Program-made: the position numbers and the translations under genes | Shown here: positions 10,742-22,557 of the stretch, one piece after another | How the letters are laid out: each line of letters opens with the position of its first letter | How positions within the stretch are numbered: position 1 is the stretch's first letter | Origin: Fagopyrum homotropicum | Taxonomy: Eukaryota > Streptophyta > Magnoliopsida > Caryophyllales > Polygonaceae | Direction: 5' to 3' | DNA length: 64,000 nt | NCBI GenBank assembly: GCA_033239125.1 | Contig: BSWB01000001.1 | Location: 24,827,501 to 24,891,500, forward strand | The notes under the pieces: generated by a model | What the model saw: the letters and a program-made list of their open reading frames with translations, nothing else | Databases searched by the model: none | Told to the model about the DNA's origin: nothing

Positions 10742-12042
10742 GTCTTTCAAAAAGCTTTAAACAAGAGTTAGGATGAAATATGTGTACCTTCTTTTGGATG
10801 AATGTGACTTCTAAAGAATAGATCATTCTCAAACCTTGCTTCAATCGTTTTTCAAACTTTCACACACTTAATCAAAGAGTAAAAAGCAAAGAAAATTCAT
10901 GAACCAACTTAACTTCTAAACAGGCATTATAACCTTCAAACATTAACAAAATCAATCTCAAGAAACTTCAATTTAGATCACCAAGTCATATAACATTCTT
11001 TTGATCTTAAGGACTTCCAAAGAAAAGGTCTAGAATATGGAAGGAAAGGGAAAACTTTAAGGGGAAGTGGTGCATAAATCCGGGAAAGTGGACAACTACC
11101 TTCTTCTTCTTATGCGGTTCCCGCAACACTTCAACTTAGAGCTTCGCTCTCTTCTTTTTCGACTTTACTTTTGGAGTTATGGATAGAGGTGCACAAAAAC
11201 CGAAGCCTAGGAGATCGGCGTTTCTCAATTTTTTTTTTCAAGAGATGCCTCAAACCCTTAGCGCACATACCATAATCCGCTAGGAATATCGCTCAATCCA
11301 ACTTTGGCAAGACACAAACACCCGGCTATGTGAATGGTGCCGAGTTACTCATCGTCATGATTGACTTCCCCAAACCTATAATTTCTTTCTATTCAATTGA
11401 TTGCACATAATTGCTCTCATGGCCCTCCCACATCAAACATGCCTTTTTCTCATTCACTTCTCCAAATTCCCGGATAGGTAAGGGAGGCTAATATTTCAAT
11501 GAGGAGCTAGATGATCAAAGAAAGAAGAAAGAAAGTATCGAATTGCCTTAATCATTTCAACAAGAAGTATAGGAACTTATGATGTGATTTCAACTTCAGT
11601 TTTCTAGCATGATTTAGGTAACATCTTCACATTATAAAACTTGCAAAAGAGGTAAAATTCATTCATTCAAGTTCTTTTCAATTCACAATCCTTTTAAGCA
11701 TGCAATTGTCATCAAACTCAATTCACAAGTAGTGATTATCATGGAAATCATCTCAATTCATTAGAAGCATAAAATTTTCAAAATTTTTCAATTTTTATGG
11801 GTTTTTCAAGTCATTTTTCATGCAATGCAATAAGGAAACGTGTAACACATAATGAAGATGCAACGATAGTCTTGAATGAAAGCAAACATAGAGAGTAGAG
11901 TTATTACAAACTTTTAGTACATCCCACCCCATACTTAGGACGAACATTGTCCCTAATGTTCAAAAGAAAGAACAAAAGAAAGAAAAGAAAAAGAAACTCA
12001 CAAGTGGTGGCGGGAATGTCTAAAACAACGATCATGCATCAA
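10742..12042 (-). other. Element B 3' untranslated region with a block shared with C
   Basis: No coding sequence seen. The part at about 11050-11500 (minus strand) resembles 33430-33960 of element C in the same place and order, for example GGGGAAGTCAATCATGA, the GAGTAACTCGGCACCAT region and the segment with CCTAGGCTTCGG. A short T-run lies near 11230. Confidence 0.65.
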
Positions 12043-12363
12043 TCACTGCGGCGCCGGTGGAGGTGGGAATGGAGAGAAACTCGGATCATAGTACCGCCCG
12101 AACTGCTGGCGGTAGACGTCCCTCATCATGTGGTCAAGGTCGTCCAAGCGTCCATCTCTAGCATCCGCCCGGATCTCTAGCGCTCCGACTCTCTCCGAAA
12201 GTCCGGTAGTCCAATCCGGCATCTGCTCGTACCATCCCGGGGCGTGACTGTACCATGATGGAGCATCGGATGGTGCTGGTGCTGGTGGCGGTGGTGGTGC
12301 TGCTGGCTGCGCCGTGGACCAAGGAGGGGGGTGTCGTACCAAGTGGGAGGTGTAGTCATTCAC
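12043..12363 (-). pseudogene. Element B third ORF, C-terminal part in a shifted frame
   Basis: About 106 codons, proline- and alanine-rich, ending PFPPPPAPQ. Element C's third ORF ends similarly (a helical stretch, then PPPPPPDRDY) but in one frame. I therefore infer a small indel near 12360-12400 that detached this tail from 12360-13610. It has no ATG at its start. Confidence 0.6.
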
Positions 12364-13610
12364 GTGGGCCTCTCACTCACGCTGGCGCGGCGAGATGACG
12401 AGCCTGAAGCTCTAGCTGGACGTGGAGAGCGCCTAGGTACATCCGGGGCCGCCTCCGGCTGATCCGGGAACGTGCCGAACTCCTGCTCCGCTCCTCCACC
12501 ACTCTCGTACTGATCTCCCATGTCCTCCTCATCCACAACCGGTGGTGGAACGTAAGGGGGAGCCACTAGCATGTTCGCATGCATCGCAGCGAACATCTCT
12601 TTCCAATTGTGGCGTCCCGCCACAATGGAATACTCCGGCAGCCACTCAATCCCTCTACCCGTCCTAGTCTCCCAAGGCATGCCCGCATAAGGCGGACCTC
12701 TATGTGTGGGGAAGATGAGTCCCCTAACCATAAAAGCATGTAGCCCTAAGGGAACCACCGGTATACGGGTGCAAGCAGAAAAGTCAACACCGAACGTCCT
12801 AGCAATGTGGGTCACTATCCCACCATATCCAATGTTCCCCTTCTTCTTGTTCTTCAGTTTACTCATCGTAGCCGCCAAAAGAGTGGCACAATCTGCACGG
12901 CGACCGTAAAGCATACAATAGAGCAAGAATAGCTCATCCGTCTTGATCTTTTGGGGCGTCTCCGTCCTAGGAAAGAGACACTCCGAAAGAACACGGTGAG
13001 CTATCTTCAAGGCTAGATGGTACATCAATCTAGCCTTGGTATCGGCGGGTTGCCAACGGTCCTCGTCGGCGTAAATCATGGCTACTTCCTCCCAAAAATC
13101 TTTGGGGTAAACTCCGCTCGGAAATCGACCGTTATAGGTCTCATGGAACCCGAAAATGGTCCCAAACTCGACAATGCTCAAATGATAGTCTCGTTCCATG
13201 AGACGGAAGGAGACGGTCCTATCTACGTGGTTGTGCTCGAAGGACGTCACAACCTCCCGGGTAATCTCCTCGTAGGCGTCTTCACGAATGTTCGTGAAGA
13301 CAAGCAACCCGGCTCTATCCAAGAGCCATGTAAGATCATCTACTATGTTGAGAGGATGTAGATCCTCCAACAACAAATACCTAGGGCCAATCACTGCCCT
13401 CTCTGTGATCCTCTCAAACGCAGCAAGGTGGTTCTCATGTATGGTTGGGATGCTAGGGTGAGGAGGTGAAGATGGAGGTGAAGGTGAGGATGGTAGTGAG
13501 GGAGATGAGGGTGGTGGTGCCCTAGAGGTAGAGGGATTGCCCTTTCTTTTCTTATTCTGCTCTCCCTTTTTCTCCTTTATCCTTCCTGACACTCTCCTTA
13601 CGAAATCCAT
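12360..13610 (-). CDS. Element B third ORF (Athila ORF in env position)
   Basis: A 416-residue ORF downstream of Pol. The N-terminus is basic (RIKEKKGEQNKKRKG), followed by a proline/serine-rich linker to about residue 60. The conserved body includes FRLMERDYHL, TETPQKIKTDELFLLYC and GGIVTHIARTFGVD. Element C encodes a relative at 31408-32805 with matching TETPQKI and GGLVTHIA segments. Athila elements carry such an ORF in this position, often called env-like. I see no signal peptide or membrane-spanning segment, so an envelope role is not supported. The stop at 12360-12362 is probably a frameshift product, because the proline-rich tail continues in the next frame. Function unknown. Confidence 0.8.
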   Translation of the reverse strand: MDFVRRVSGRIKEKKGEQNKKRKGNPSTSRAPPPSSPSLPSSPSPPSSPPHPSIPTIHENHLAAFERITERAVIGPRYLLLEDLHPLNIVDDLTWLLDRAGLLVFTNIREDAYEEITREVVTSFEHNHVDRTVSFRLMERDYHLSIVEFGTIFGFHETYNGRFPSGVYPKDFWEEVAMIYADEDRWQPADTKARLMYHLALKIAHRVLSECLFPRTETPQKIKTDELFLLYCMLYGRRADCATLLAATMSKLKNKKKGNIGYGGIVTHIARTFGVDFSACTRIPVVPLGLHAFMVRGLIFPTHRGPPYAGMPWETRTGRGIEWLPEYSIVAGRHNWKEMFAAMHANMLVAPPYVPPPVVDEEDMGDQYESGGGAEQEFGTFPDQPEAAPDVPRRSPRPARASGSSSRRASVSERPT

Positions 13611-14467
13611 TTTTCACCAAAAATTACGGTCTGTTCTTAGATTCCACGGCCGTGGTTTACCCAGAGACCGTGATTCGTCTCAGAAACTTACGAATCTCAG
13701 CAGATTCACCAACAATCACCACAACAAGCAGCCCTAATCTAATTTCTTCTAGTCTTTGTCAGTTATTCCTAAAAATCTATAGCAAAAACGAACCAAATCT
13801 GCGAAATTGAAGAAGAAAGAATAAACCTCTTTTTCGGATTGAAAAACCCGAAATGCGCGTTCGTTGATGGATTTCCGCTCTGTTTGTCGCTTGAATCTTG
13901 TTCGTGGTTGGATTTGCTGCAGTTTAGGATGAAGAATCGTTGAAAACGATTAGAAAACGAGGAATTGAGAGAGGTGGAGGGTTTTCGGTTTCTAGGTCGT
14001 GGAAATGGGGAAAATTTTGGTTAAGTTTGTGAAGAATGTGGGTTTTATAGTGGCCGGCAAAATTTCCAAAAATTACGGTCTGTCGGGGTGTTCCACGGCC
14101 GTGGAAGTGTACGGACCCGTGGTTTTGGTAATTTTTCAAAGGCTTTTGAGAATTACGGCCACTGTAGCTATGACGACCGTAATTTAGACCGTGGAACCTT
14201 CTGTAAAGCTTCAAAGTCCGAATTTCGTCACTTTTCTTCGACATTATCTTCCCTTTCTCCTTTTCCATCGATCCTACAACCAAAAACACGAACATACCGG
14301 AAGAAATCGAGGCAAAATAAAGCAAAAACGTCTACTCTAAACTAGTCTATGAATTGAAGACAAAAAATAAAAATGCAATACCTTGGGTTGCCTCCCAAGA
14401 AGCGCTTTGTTTAAGGTCCGTAGCTAGACCAATCTCGCACTTATTCGAGTGCGGTAGGCGCAAACTC
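13611..14467 (-). other. Element B spacer between Pol and the third ORF
   Basis: Non-coding. It holds palindromic motif clusters at 13622-13680 (CCACGGCCGTGG at 13644) and 14074-14200 (CCACGGCCGTGG at 14093, plus ACCGTAATTTAGACCGTGG). This would be the place for a splice acceptor feeding a subgenomic RNA for the third ORF, but I cannot single one out. Confidence 0.6.
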
Positions 14468-16122
14468 CTAAGCTTGGAGTTCCGGCGTGTACTTCTTGAG
14501 TCGTTGGCCGTTCACCTTAAAACTTCCGCTAGCTTCACCCCATACTTCAACTGCACCATGGGGAAAATGCGCTTAATTAGAAAAGGTCCGGTCCAACGGG
14601 ATTTAAGCTTACCTGGAAAGAGGCGAAGTCTTGAATTGAAGAGGAGAACTTGATCTCCTTCTTTGAAGTCCTTTGGAATGATATGCTTATCATGCCAACG
14701 CTTTGCCCTTTCCTTGTAGATCTTAGCGTTCTCATAGGCGTTCAAGCGAAGTTCATCCAGCTTGTTGATGTCTAGGAGACGCTTCTCTCCCGCTTCTTTC
14801 ATGCCGAAATTCAACCACTTGATAGCCCAAAACGCTTTGTGCTCCAGCTCTACCGGCAAATGACAAGACTTCCCATACACAAGGTTGTATGGTGTGGTTC
14901 CTATGGGAGTCTTGTATGCGGTCCGGTACGCCCATAATGCATCATCTAGCTTCAAGGACCAATCCTTCCTAGTCCTTGAAACCGTCTTCTCTAGAATTCC
15001 CTTGATCTCCCTATTTGAGATCTCAACTTGTCCACTCGTTTGTGGATGGTAAGGGGTGGCGATCTTGTGAGTAACCCCATACTTAGCTAGAAGAGCTTCA
15101 AAGCGACGGGCTATGAAGTGAGAACCTCCATCACTAATGATTGTCCTTGGCGTTCCAAATCGCGGAAAGATGGTCTTGTTGAAGAACTTAACCACCACCA
15201 TGGCATCATTTGTGGGAGAGGCAATTGCTTCCACCCATCTAGAAACGTAGTCCACCGCCAATAGTATGTATTGGTTTCCACAAGAAGATGGGAATGGTCC
15301 CATGAAATCGACTCCCCAAACGTCGAAAATCTCCACCTCTTGGATGTTGTTGAGGGGCATCTCGTTCCTTCTAGAAATATTGCCTGTTCTTTGACAAGCA
15401 TCGCAGCAAGAAACAAAGGATTGCACATCTCTAAATAAAGTAGGCCAATAGAATCCAGATTGCAATACCTTTGCGCTAGTCTTGTTCGAACTAGCGTGTC
15501 CTCCACAAGGTAGTGAATGACAATGGCGGATGACACTTTGCATCTCATCTTCCGGCACACATCGCCGAATGATGCCATCCGGACCTCTCTTGAAGAGGAG
15601 AGGCTCGTTCCAATAGTATTCCCGGACGTCCTTAAAGAACTTCTTCCTTTGTGCGTAGGATAGTCCGGGCGGTATCTCGTGGCAAACCAAATAGTTAACA
15701 AAGTCAGCAAACCATGGTTCGTTACCTTTGGAGATCTCGTTGATGCACTCCTCTATGATGTGTAGATGTTCGTCTGGAAAGGAGTCATCAATGGGTAGAT
15801 GGTCGTCCTCTAGATGTGTGAGGCGACTCAAATGATCCGCAACAGAATTTTCTGAACCTTTCTTGTCGCGGATCTCAAGATCGAATTCTTGTAGGAGAAG
15901 AATCCATCTAATTAGCCTTGGCTTCGCGTCTTTCTTTGCAAGGAGGTACCGGATCGCAGCATGATCCGTGTAGACAATCACCTTTGCACCTACAAGATAA
16001 GAGCGAAACTTGTCAATAGCGTAGACAATGGCTAGAAACTCTTTTTCTGTAGTGGCGTAGTTGAGCTGAGCTTCGTCTAGCGTCTTGCTAGCGTAGTATA
16101 TGGCATGGGTTCGCCCTTCCTT
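14468..16122 (-). pseudogene. pol: Element B Pol: RNase H end and integrase
   Basis: Continues in the same frame as the upstream Gag-Pol after one TGA (16123-16125). It begins in RNase H (YTDHAAIRYLL, then ENSVADHLSRL). The integrase HHCC finger follows (HCHSLPCGGHASSNK, CDACQRTGN), then the catalytic core with Asp in VWGVDFMGPF, Asp in IISDGGSHF and Glu in SGQVEISNRE. The frame stops at 14512, but one base is missing near 14573 compared with element C; in the shifted frame the family C-terminus (FKVNGQRLKKY) continues to a TAG at 14468-14470. So the integrase tail is also frameshifted. Confidence 0.85.
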
Positions 16123-19100
16123 TCATTGCCCAAGAACAGCTCCAATAGCTACGTCACTAGCATCACACATAATCTCGAAGGGGAGAGTCCAATCCGGGGG
16201 TTGGATAATAGGTGCTGAAATTAGAGCTTGCCGAATGGTGTTGAACGCATCTAAACATTCCTGCGAAAACTCAAAAACCGCATCCTTCATCAATAGATTA
16301 GTGAGAGGTTTTGATATCTTAGAAAAATCTTTAATGAAACGTCTATAAAATCCAGTATGTCCTAGGAAACTTCTTATCCCATTCACCGAAATTGGGGGAG
16401 GAAGTTTCTCTATGGTCTCTATCTTAGCTTTGTCTACCTCTATCCCTCTACTAGAGACTAAGTGACCTAATACGATTCCTTCCTTAACCATGAATTGACA
16501 CTTCTCCCAATTAAGAACTAGGTTAGTGTCTTCACAACGTTGTAAAACAAGAGAAAGGTTAGAAAGACAATCGTTAAAAGAGGAACCGTATACGGAGAAG
16601 TCGTCCATGAAGACTTCCATAATTTCCTCTACGTACTCGGAGAATATGGCCATCATGCACCGTTGAAAGGTGGCTGGGGCGTTGCAAAGCCCGAACGGCA
16701 TTCTCCTATAAGCGAACGTACCCCAAGGGCACGTGAACGTGGTCTTCTCCTGATCATCTGGGTGTATCGGAATCTGAAAGAAACCACTATAACCGTCAAG
16801 GTAGCAAAAATGTGAATGTTGTGCTAACCTTTCAAGCATTTGATCGATGAATGGCAATGGAAAGTGGTCCTTCCGCGTCGCGTTGTTGAGCTTGCGGTAG
16901 TCTATACACATTCGCCATCCAGTCACGGTTCGGGTAGGAATGAGTTTGTTGTTCTTGTTGGTGATGACCGTCATTCCTCCCTTCTTCGGAACTACTTGAA
17001 CTGGACTCACCCATTTGCTATCGGAGATAGGATAGATGATACCTGCATCAAGAAGTTTAAGGATTTCCTTCTTGACAACCTCCTTCATGGTCGGATTCAA
17101 CCGCCTTTGAGGTTGTCTTGAAGTTCTAAAATCCTCCTCCATTAGTATCTTATGCATACATAGGGAGGGTTTAATTCCTACTAAGTCCTCGATAGTGTAA
17201 CCTATGGCTTTTCTATGTTTCCTAAGGACTGTCATGAGTTGTTCATGTTCATCTATGCTTAGTTCGGAACTAACAATGACCGGAAAGGTAGAATTAGATC
17301 CAAGAAAAGCGTACCTTAGATGAGTAGGAAGTGGTTTGAGATCCATCGCTTTCGGAGCTTCCAATGGTCCTTGAGGAGCATCCGACGTTTCCTTAGAAGT
17401 TTCTAAGGTTGTTGAGTGGTTTGGAGAAGAATCAAAAGAAGTTGAAGGAGTAAGCCGATCGCTCTTTTCCACGGCCAAAATTACGGCCTCCCCATGTGTT
17501 CCACGGCCGTGTAATCCCCTGGAATGGAGGTCGATTTTGGTTGTGAAATCCACGGTCGTGGAATACAGAGTATGACCGTGGATTCTTACATTTTCAGCCT
17601 CATCGTGGAGTGTTTCAAACCCCACTTCATGCATCTCTTCTTGTGCTTCTAAGGCTTCAATTTCCTCTTTGCACTCTTCTTCTTCCCCTATATTGGTTAG
17701 ACCCATAGTGATAACCTTTTGTAAAGGATCGTTAAAGAGAATCGCACTTACCTCCTCCCTAGACAAACCTTCCTCATCTTGGATATCGTAAATATCCTCA
17801 TCAAAGATTGGCTCCTTTACTAGAGTGGAAAGAACGAACTCTACTTTCTCTTCTCCAATATCAAAAGCGAGTCTCCCATTCTTGCAATCGACCATGCAGC
17901 CGGAAGTTGCAAGAAACGGTCTTCCGAGTATAATCGGGACCGGACTATCTGCAGGAATGTCAAGCACGACAAAATCAATGGGGACAAAGAATTTACCTAA
18001 CTTGACCGGGACGTCTTCTACAATACCGACGGGGCGAGTGATGGATCGATCCGCCATGTATAACGTCATCTTGACCGGTTTAGGATTGCCTAAACCGATC
18101 TTCCTACATAATGCAAGTGGTATGATGCTCACACTTGCTCCCAAGTCACATAAAGCGTCATATGTGACTTCTCCCACTCCAATAGGAATGCAAAATGACC
18201 CCGGATCTTTCAACTTTGGGGGCATTTTCTCCTTCATAGTTTTGATGAGATCCGAAGAATCCGAACTCATCTTGACCTCACCGAAATCTTCTAGCTTCCT
18301 CTTGTTAGAGAGGAGCTCCTTCAAGAACTTGCCATAAGCCGGCATACCTACAATAGCATCAATGAAGGGTATATTAATATGCAGCTTGCTCATGAGTTCT
18401 ATGAACTTACCGAATTGTTTATCTAGGCGCGCTCGCGCTCTAGATTGAGGAAATGGTAGGGGAGGTTTGTAAGCTGGAGGAGGAACATAGACATCTTCCT
18501 TCTCCTTCCCCTTTCCTTTGTCCTTCTCTACGGGGACTTCAACGAACGTAGGCTGCGGATCGGTGGTGGTCACTCCGCTCCTAGTTGTAATCGCCATTAC
18601 CCTTCCCTTAGGGTTGTCCTCCGTCTTTCCTGGAAGTTTCCCTTGATTTCTATGGACTTCCTCCGCGTGGTTGAACAATTGGTTTTCCAAAACTTTTTGA
18701 GCTTTGTCAACCTTAGAGACTTGATCATCAACCTTGATGAGGCGGTTCTCCAACCCTTGAAGCTTTCCCAAGATTGTCTCCAACATGGGATCGGACTTCT
18801 CCTTTCCCGCATTGTTTCCTCCATTTGATGATTGCCCCTGGCTTTTCAAAGGAGTGGAGGAAGAGGAGGGTGGAGTTAGTGAATTAGAATTGGAAGGATA
18901 GGAGTTACCGGAATTTTGTTGATTGGAGCGCCAATTGTTGTTGTTTGAACTTCGATTGTTGTTCCAATTGTTGTTGTTCCGGTTGTTGTTGTTTCCATTC
19001 CAGTTGTTATTCCGATTATTGTTCCGGTTATTGTTGTTGCGGTTGGAGTTATCACCGCCATTGTTGTTGCCCAAATAGCCAACATCCTTCTCTTGTTGCT

Positions 19101-20313
19101 TTGGGAAGTTGGTCTTGATAGTCTCCTTCAACTCTTTGATCTCATTGTTGAGGGAGAAAATCTGATTTTGAGCTTCATGTGTGAGCTTCGCTCCTTGCTC
19201 CACACGATTTCCCTCCGCTTTCCGGTGGGAATACTTCTCTATGACTCTTGCTTGCTTCTCAATGAAGTCCCAAGCGTCATCTTCTCTCATGTGCATGAAC
19301 GTTCCGCATGAGAGGGATTGGAGGTTGAACTGCGTTCCCGCATCCAGCCCTTTGTAGTAGATTTCCAACAAGGCAAGTTTGGATATGCCATGATGAGGGC
19401 AATCCAAGAGTAAATCCTGAAACCTTTCCCAAGATTGAAACAAACTTTCGTTAGGTCTCATGGAAAAAGCATTAATCTTACCTCTAAGTTCCGCCGTTTT
19501 GGATGGCGGAAAGAATTTGGTGAGAAACTCCGCGGAAAGGTCTTCCCACGTGTCTAGTTTCCCATTGGGAAGAGCTTGATACCATGACAACGCTTTCCCT
19601 TTCAAAGAGAAAAAGAAAGGTTTGAGCTTATAGCTATTGGTAGTAGCGTTCTTCGGTCTCATTGTCTCCATCATACACTCAAAGTTTTGCAAGTGTTGGT
19701 GTGGAGATTCGGTACTTGTACCGCCAAATTGGCTTTGGCGAACAAGAGTGATAACTTGAGGGTTAAAGCTGAACCCTTGCACATCTTCAGCATCAAATTT
19801 CACACCCAAGCGGCGTGGTTGTTGTGTTGGATCCATCCGCTGGCCAAGAGTTCTTGGCTCATTATCCACACGTTCGACTCTCACATTCCTAGGTGGAATG
19901 CGGTGATTAGTAGCTCCTTGTGGATGGAAAGGATTCATATTGATCGTGGGATCAATCTCTTCTAACGGCGGCATGGAAGAGTCACTATCATCAGCGGATG
20001 AGTGGCTTTTTCTTCTAGACCTTGATCTCCTTTTTGAGGACTTCTTGCTTACCTTATTCTCAAGGTCGCTCATCTTTATCCTCATTTGGACGATCATGTC
20101 TTGTAGACCGTTAACTTGAGATTGATGACGATCCATCTCATCTTGGCGGAGAGTCTCATTCCATCGGAGTTGAGCTTCCTTCTCCGCCAACTCCGTTTGA
20201 ATATCACGTTCGTGTTCTTCGGCCATCTTCTTTTCCTTGCGCTTTTGCCTCAAGGTTTTCTCTAGCTCTTGGTCAAGAGGTAAGAGATCTTCGGTGTTCC
20301 TAGACCTGCGCAT
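16123..20313 (-). pseudogene. gag-pol: Element B Gag-protease-RT polyprotein, 1396 codons, ending at a premature TGA
   Basis: Gag starts at 20313 with MRRSRN, the same start type as element C. A charged coiled-coil-like segment (about residues 20-110) is followed by the Athila Gag core (SPHQHLQNFE, SWYQALPNGKLDTWE, FPPSKTAELRGK). A striking Asn-rich stretch (nucleotides about 18900-19075) stands where other Gags have zinc knuckles; no CCHC is seen. The protease has the active-site segment CDLGASVSIIP. The RT has CIDYRKLN and the active site FMDD. The ORF ends GAVLGQ at a TGA (16123-16125), read as a CGA-to-TGA change because RNase H continues in frame beyond it. Confidence 0.9.
17466..17590. 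repeat. Palindromic module inside the element B protease-RT linker
   Basis: CCACGGCCGTGT (17501) followed by CCCCTGGAATG and then CCACGGTCGTGG (17550) parallels 10298-10375 of the LTR over about 80 bp, in the same orientation. An LTR-type module thus sits inside an open reading frame. The equivalent linker of element C (29137-29222) carries C's own motif. Confidence 0.7.
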
Positions 20314-20390
20314 GCACTCAAAGAGATATCAAATAACGAGAGCAAGCTCCCAAGCTTGACAACCGGCTACCGGATTCGGTCTAAACCAAA

Positions 20391-20408
20391 TCCCCGGCAA
20401 CGGCGCCA
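20391..20408 (-). other. Primer-binding site, tRNA-Asp, element B
   Basis: On the minus strand TGGCGCCGTTGCCGGGGA is an exact complement of the 3' end of plant tRNA-Asp(GTC), the primer reported for Athila and Calypso elements. It lies six bases inside the 5' LTR. Confidence 0.93.
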
Positions 20409-20414
20409 AAAACT

Positions 20415-22187
20415 TGTTCGCCCCTAGAGGTGTGTGCAAATAAGTTTTAAATTTATAAAACTAGAATCAAGCAGCGAACCCGCAGTGTACGGATCGATAT
20501 AGTTAAGCAAGAATTCCAGAGTATCGAACACAGGGATTTGGGGGAAACGAACTCGATTGCAGATTATCAAGCAAGTAAATGTGAGAGTTTTGCAAATTAT
20601 TAGAAAAACAACAATCCTAAAGATCCAGGTATCTAATTGTGGCAATCGATTCAAGATATACTAAATGATATAAAGACAGAGTTGAGATATGCAAAGGTAT
20701 ACTAATGTAAGGTAATCGTACGGTGAAGTTCCAAAAACCTTATATAACTCACCTACAAGACACTCTCTATACAGGTTGTTGAGGCTCAATATAGAAGGAT
20801 TCTAGAGGCGAGAATTAGTGTCAAATACCCAAACTTATAATCCAAGGATCAAGACTAACTTAACCGATTGAGGTTGTTGAGGCTAACAATCGAGGTAGAG
20901 GTTGTTGAGGCTTCACTACCACCTAAAAAAGACAAGTCTAAACTAAGCTAAAGCAAATCTTTAACTTTTAGATTAAAGTAAAAGCAGATTCGTAGACTTA
21001 AAGGAAATCACGGTTAGTTCTTGAGGTTCCACGGCCGTGAACTCAAGAACAGACCGTAATTTAGGGCTGTCGGCGACAATTCTCCAACTCTCAGGGTCTA
21101 GTCTATTTGCGATCGATCTATCATCATCTAAGCCACAACTATCAACCCTTCACCTTAGAATTGTTTAGAGCTTTTAACCAATAACAGTCATATTGATATC
21201 AATTCAAGAATTAAAAGATAAAAAGATGAAAACTTTCAAGAACTTTCAATACTCTTCAATTCAATCTCAAAGTCACAAAGAGAATAAGCAATGTCAAAAG
21301 ATTCACAATAGAACAAATAATCGTAACCCTAGGAAAGAAAAGAAAACGGGATGTCAATCCGTTTTCCAAATCGAACCTAATCAAGAAGAGAGATCTTCTT
21401 GCAAAATCTTCCAAGAACTACAATCTTCCGCAAATCCGGAGATCTCCACAGCAATCTCCACCAAAAGTGTGAGATTTGATGAATTCCAAAAACGAACTTC
21501 GATCTCTTCAAAGAGATGTCAATTGCTTCCAAGCAAGCTAAGCAAAACGTCTTCGTGTCTAAGCGGCGAAGAATGAGGGTAAACGGGTGGCGAAGGTCGT
21601 GAGCGAGGTGACGGAATCTTGCTTCGTCCGTCTTTTTATAGTGTAGGGCAAAATGTCGGCCCGGCCCAATCTTTAAAAGATCGTGGCTTCAAAGTGTGGC
21701 AAAAAGATTCGCCAAGATCACGGTCGTGGAAGTGTTCCACGACCGTAATTTAGGGCGTGGAAACAATTACGGTTTGCAACATATGTTCCATGGCCGTGTA
21801 TTCCCCTGGAATGAACATGGATTTCTGACTCCAAATCCACGGCCGTAATTCTGAACGTGGTTTGTGATACGGCCGTATTTTAGGGCGTAATTTAGGGCAA
21901 GAACGTGATTCTTCCCTAAACTCGTGCATTCCTCAAACTAAGACTCCAAATTGCTTCAAAAGAGTGTCCTCAATCTATGGACATATCAACTCAACTCTCC
22001 TTTGCTCGTTTCCGTTCGGAAATAGCTCCAAATCACCTATAATCAACATAGAACTAGTGTAGACATCCATATCGACAATTTAGGTAATACTAGCTCTCAT
22101 ATGCACAAAGTTCAATCAAAGACTATCAATATGAATCAAATACGTTTAGAAAACGTGCCTAAAATATCACAATATTTCATGCTAACA
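20415..22187 (-). repeat. Element B 5' LTR (right copy)
   Basis: 1,773 bp, the same length as the left copy with about 16 substitutions. Motif clusters are at 21025-21065 and 21718-21898. Confidence 0.93.
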
Positions 22188-22264
22188 TCAGGCTAGGGTC
22201 AGGATCCATTGTGAGATCCTAACCCAATGTGGCACTCTGAGTCCCGCGGATTCGGGGTGTTACA
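22188..22264 (+). repeat. LTR2 of family A, right stub
   Basis: Resumes LTR2 after element B, beginning with the TSD base run TCAGG, and ends GGGGTGTTACA at 22264. Confidence 0.92.
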
Positions 22265-22268
22265 GAGT

Positions 22269-22280
22269 TGGTATCAGAGC
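22269..22280 (+). other. Primer-binding site, tRNA-iMet, A2
   Basis: TGGTATCAGAGC four bases after LTR2. The leader continues to 22557. Confidence 0.92.
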
Positions 22281-22557
22281 CCAGGTTGACACCAATAACA
22301 CTTGCTACCTGCAATGAGGTCTGATAGGTAAAATAAACAGAACCCGACGGGGGTCTGACTTTTTCAAAAGGTTTTGGTTTTAAATATGGTTTTGGGTTAG
22401 ATGTACGAGAAGTCGCCACTCCTGCTATGGATCTCTACAGTATAGATATGATATGTATATATGTATGATGGATTATGTATGTGTTGTGTTGATTATATAT
22501 ATATCTATACTTATGGCCTACATAGAGCCTTATAAGTTAGGTGTGCATACCCCGCAG

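Larger units (their letters stand above)
8930..22187 (-). mobile_element. Element B: Athila-type Ty3/gypsy retrotransposon inserted in LTR2
   Basis: A 13,258-bp element with two 1,773-bp LTRs, TGTTCG...CTAACA ends, a perfect tRNA-Asp PBS and the order Gag, protease, RT, RNase H, integrase, then a third ORF, all on the minus strand. TSDs are TTAGG (8925-8929) and TCAGG (22188-22192); the family A sequence at this site is TCAGG, so one base of the left copy has changed. I counted about 16 differences between its LTRs (about 0.9%), so it is recent. The Athila call rests on the tRNA-Asp PBS, the Gag and Pol appearance and the ORF in the env position. Confidence 0.93.

Noticed and set aside
12360..13610. 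Envelope protein call for the Athila third ORF
   Set aside because: No signal peptide, membrane segment or glycoprotein-like layout seen. Position alone is not enough.
20391..20408. Sequence identical to the 3' end of tRNA-Asp
   Set aside because: It is the PBS; no cloverleaf or 5' half of a tRNA is next to it. No tRNA gene found in the window.
8930..22187. Independent host genes on the minus strand between 12 and 20 kb
   Set aside because: All fall inside one retrotransposon with LTRs, PBS and TSD.
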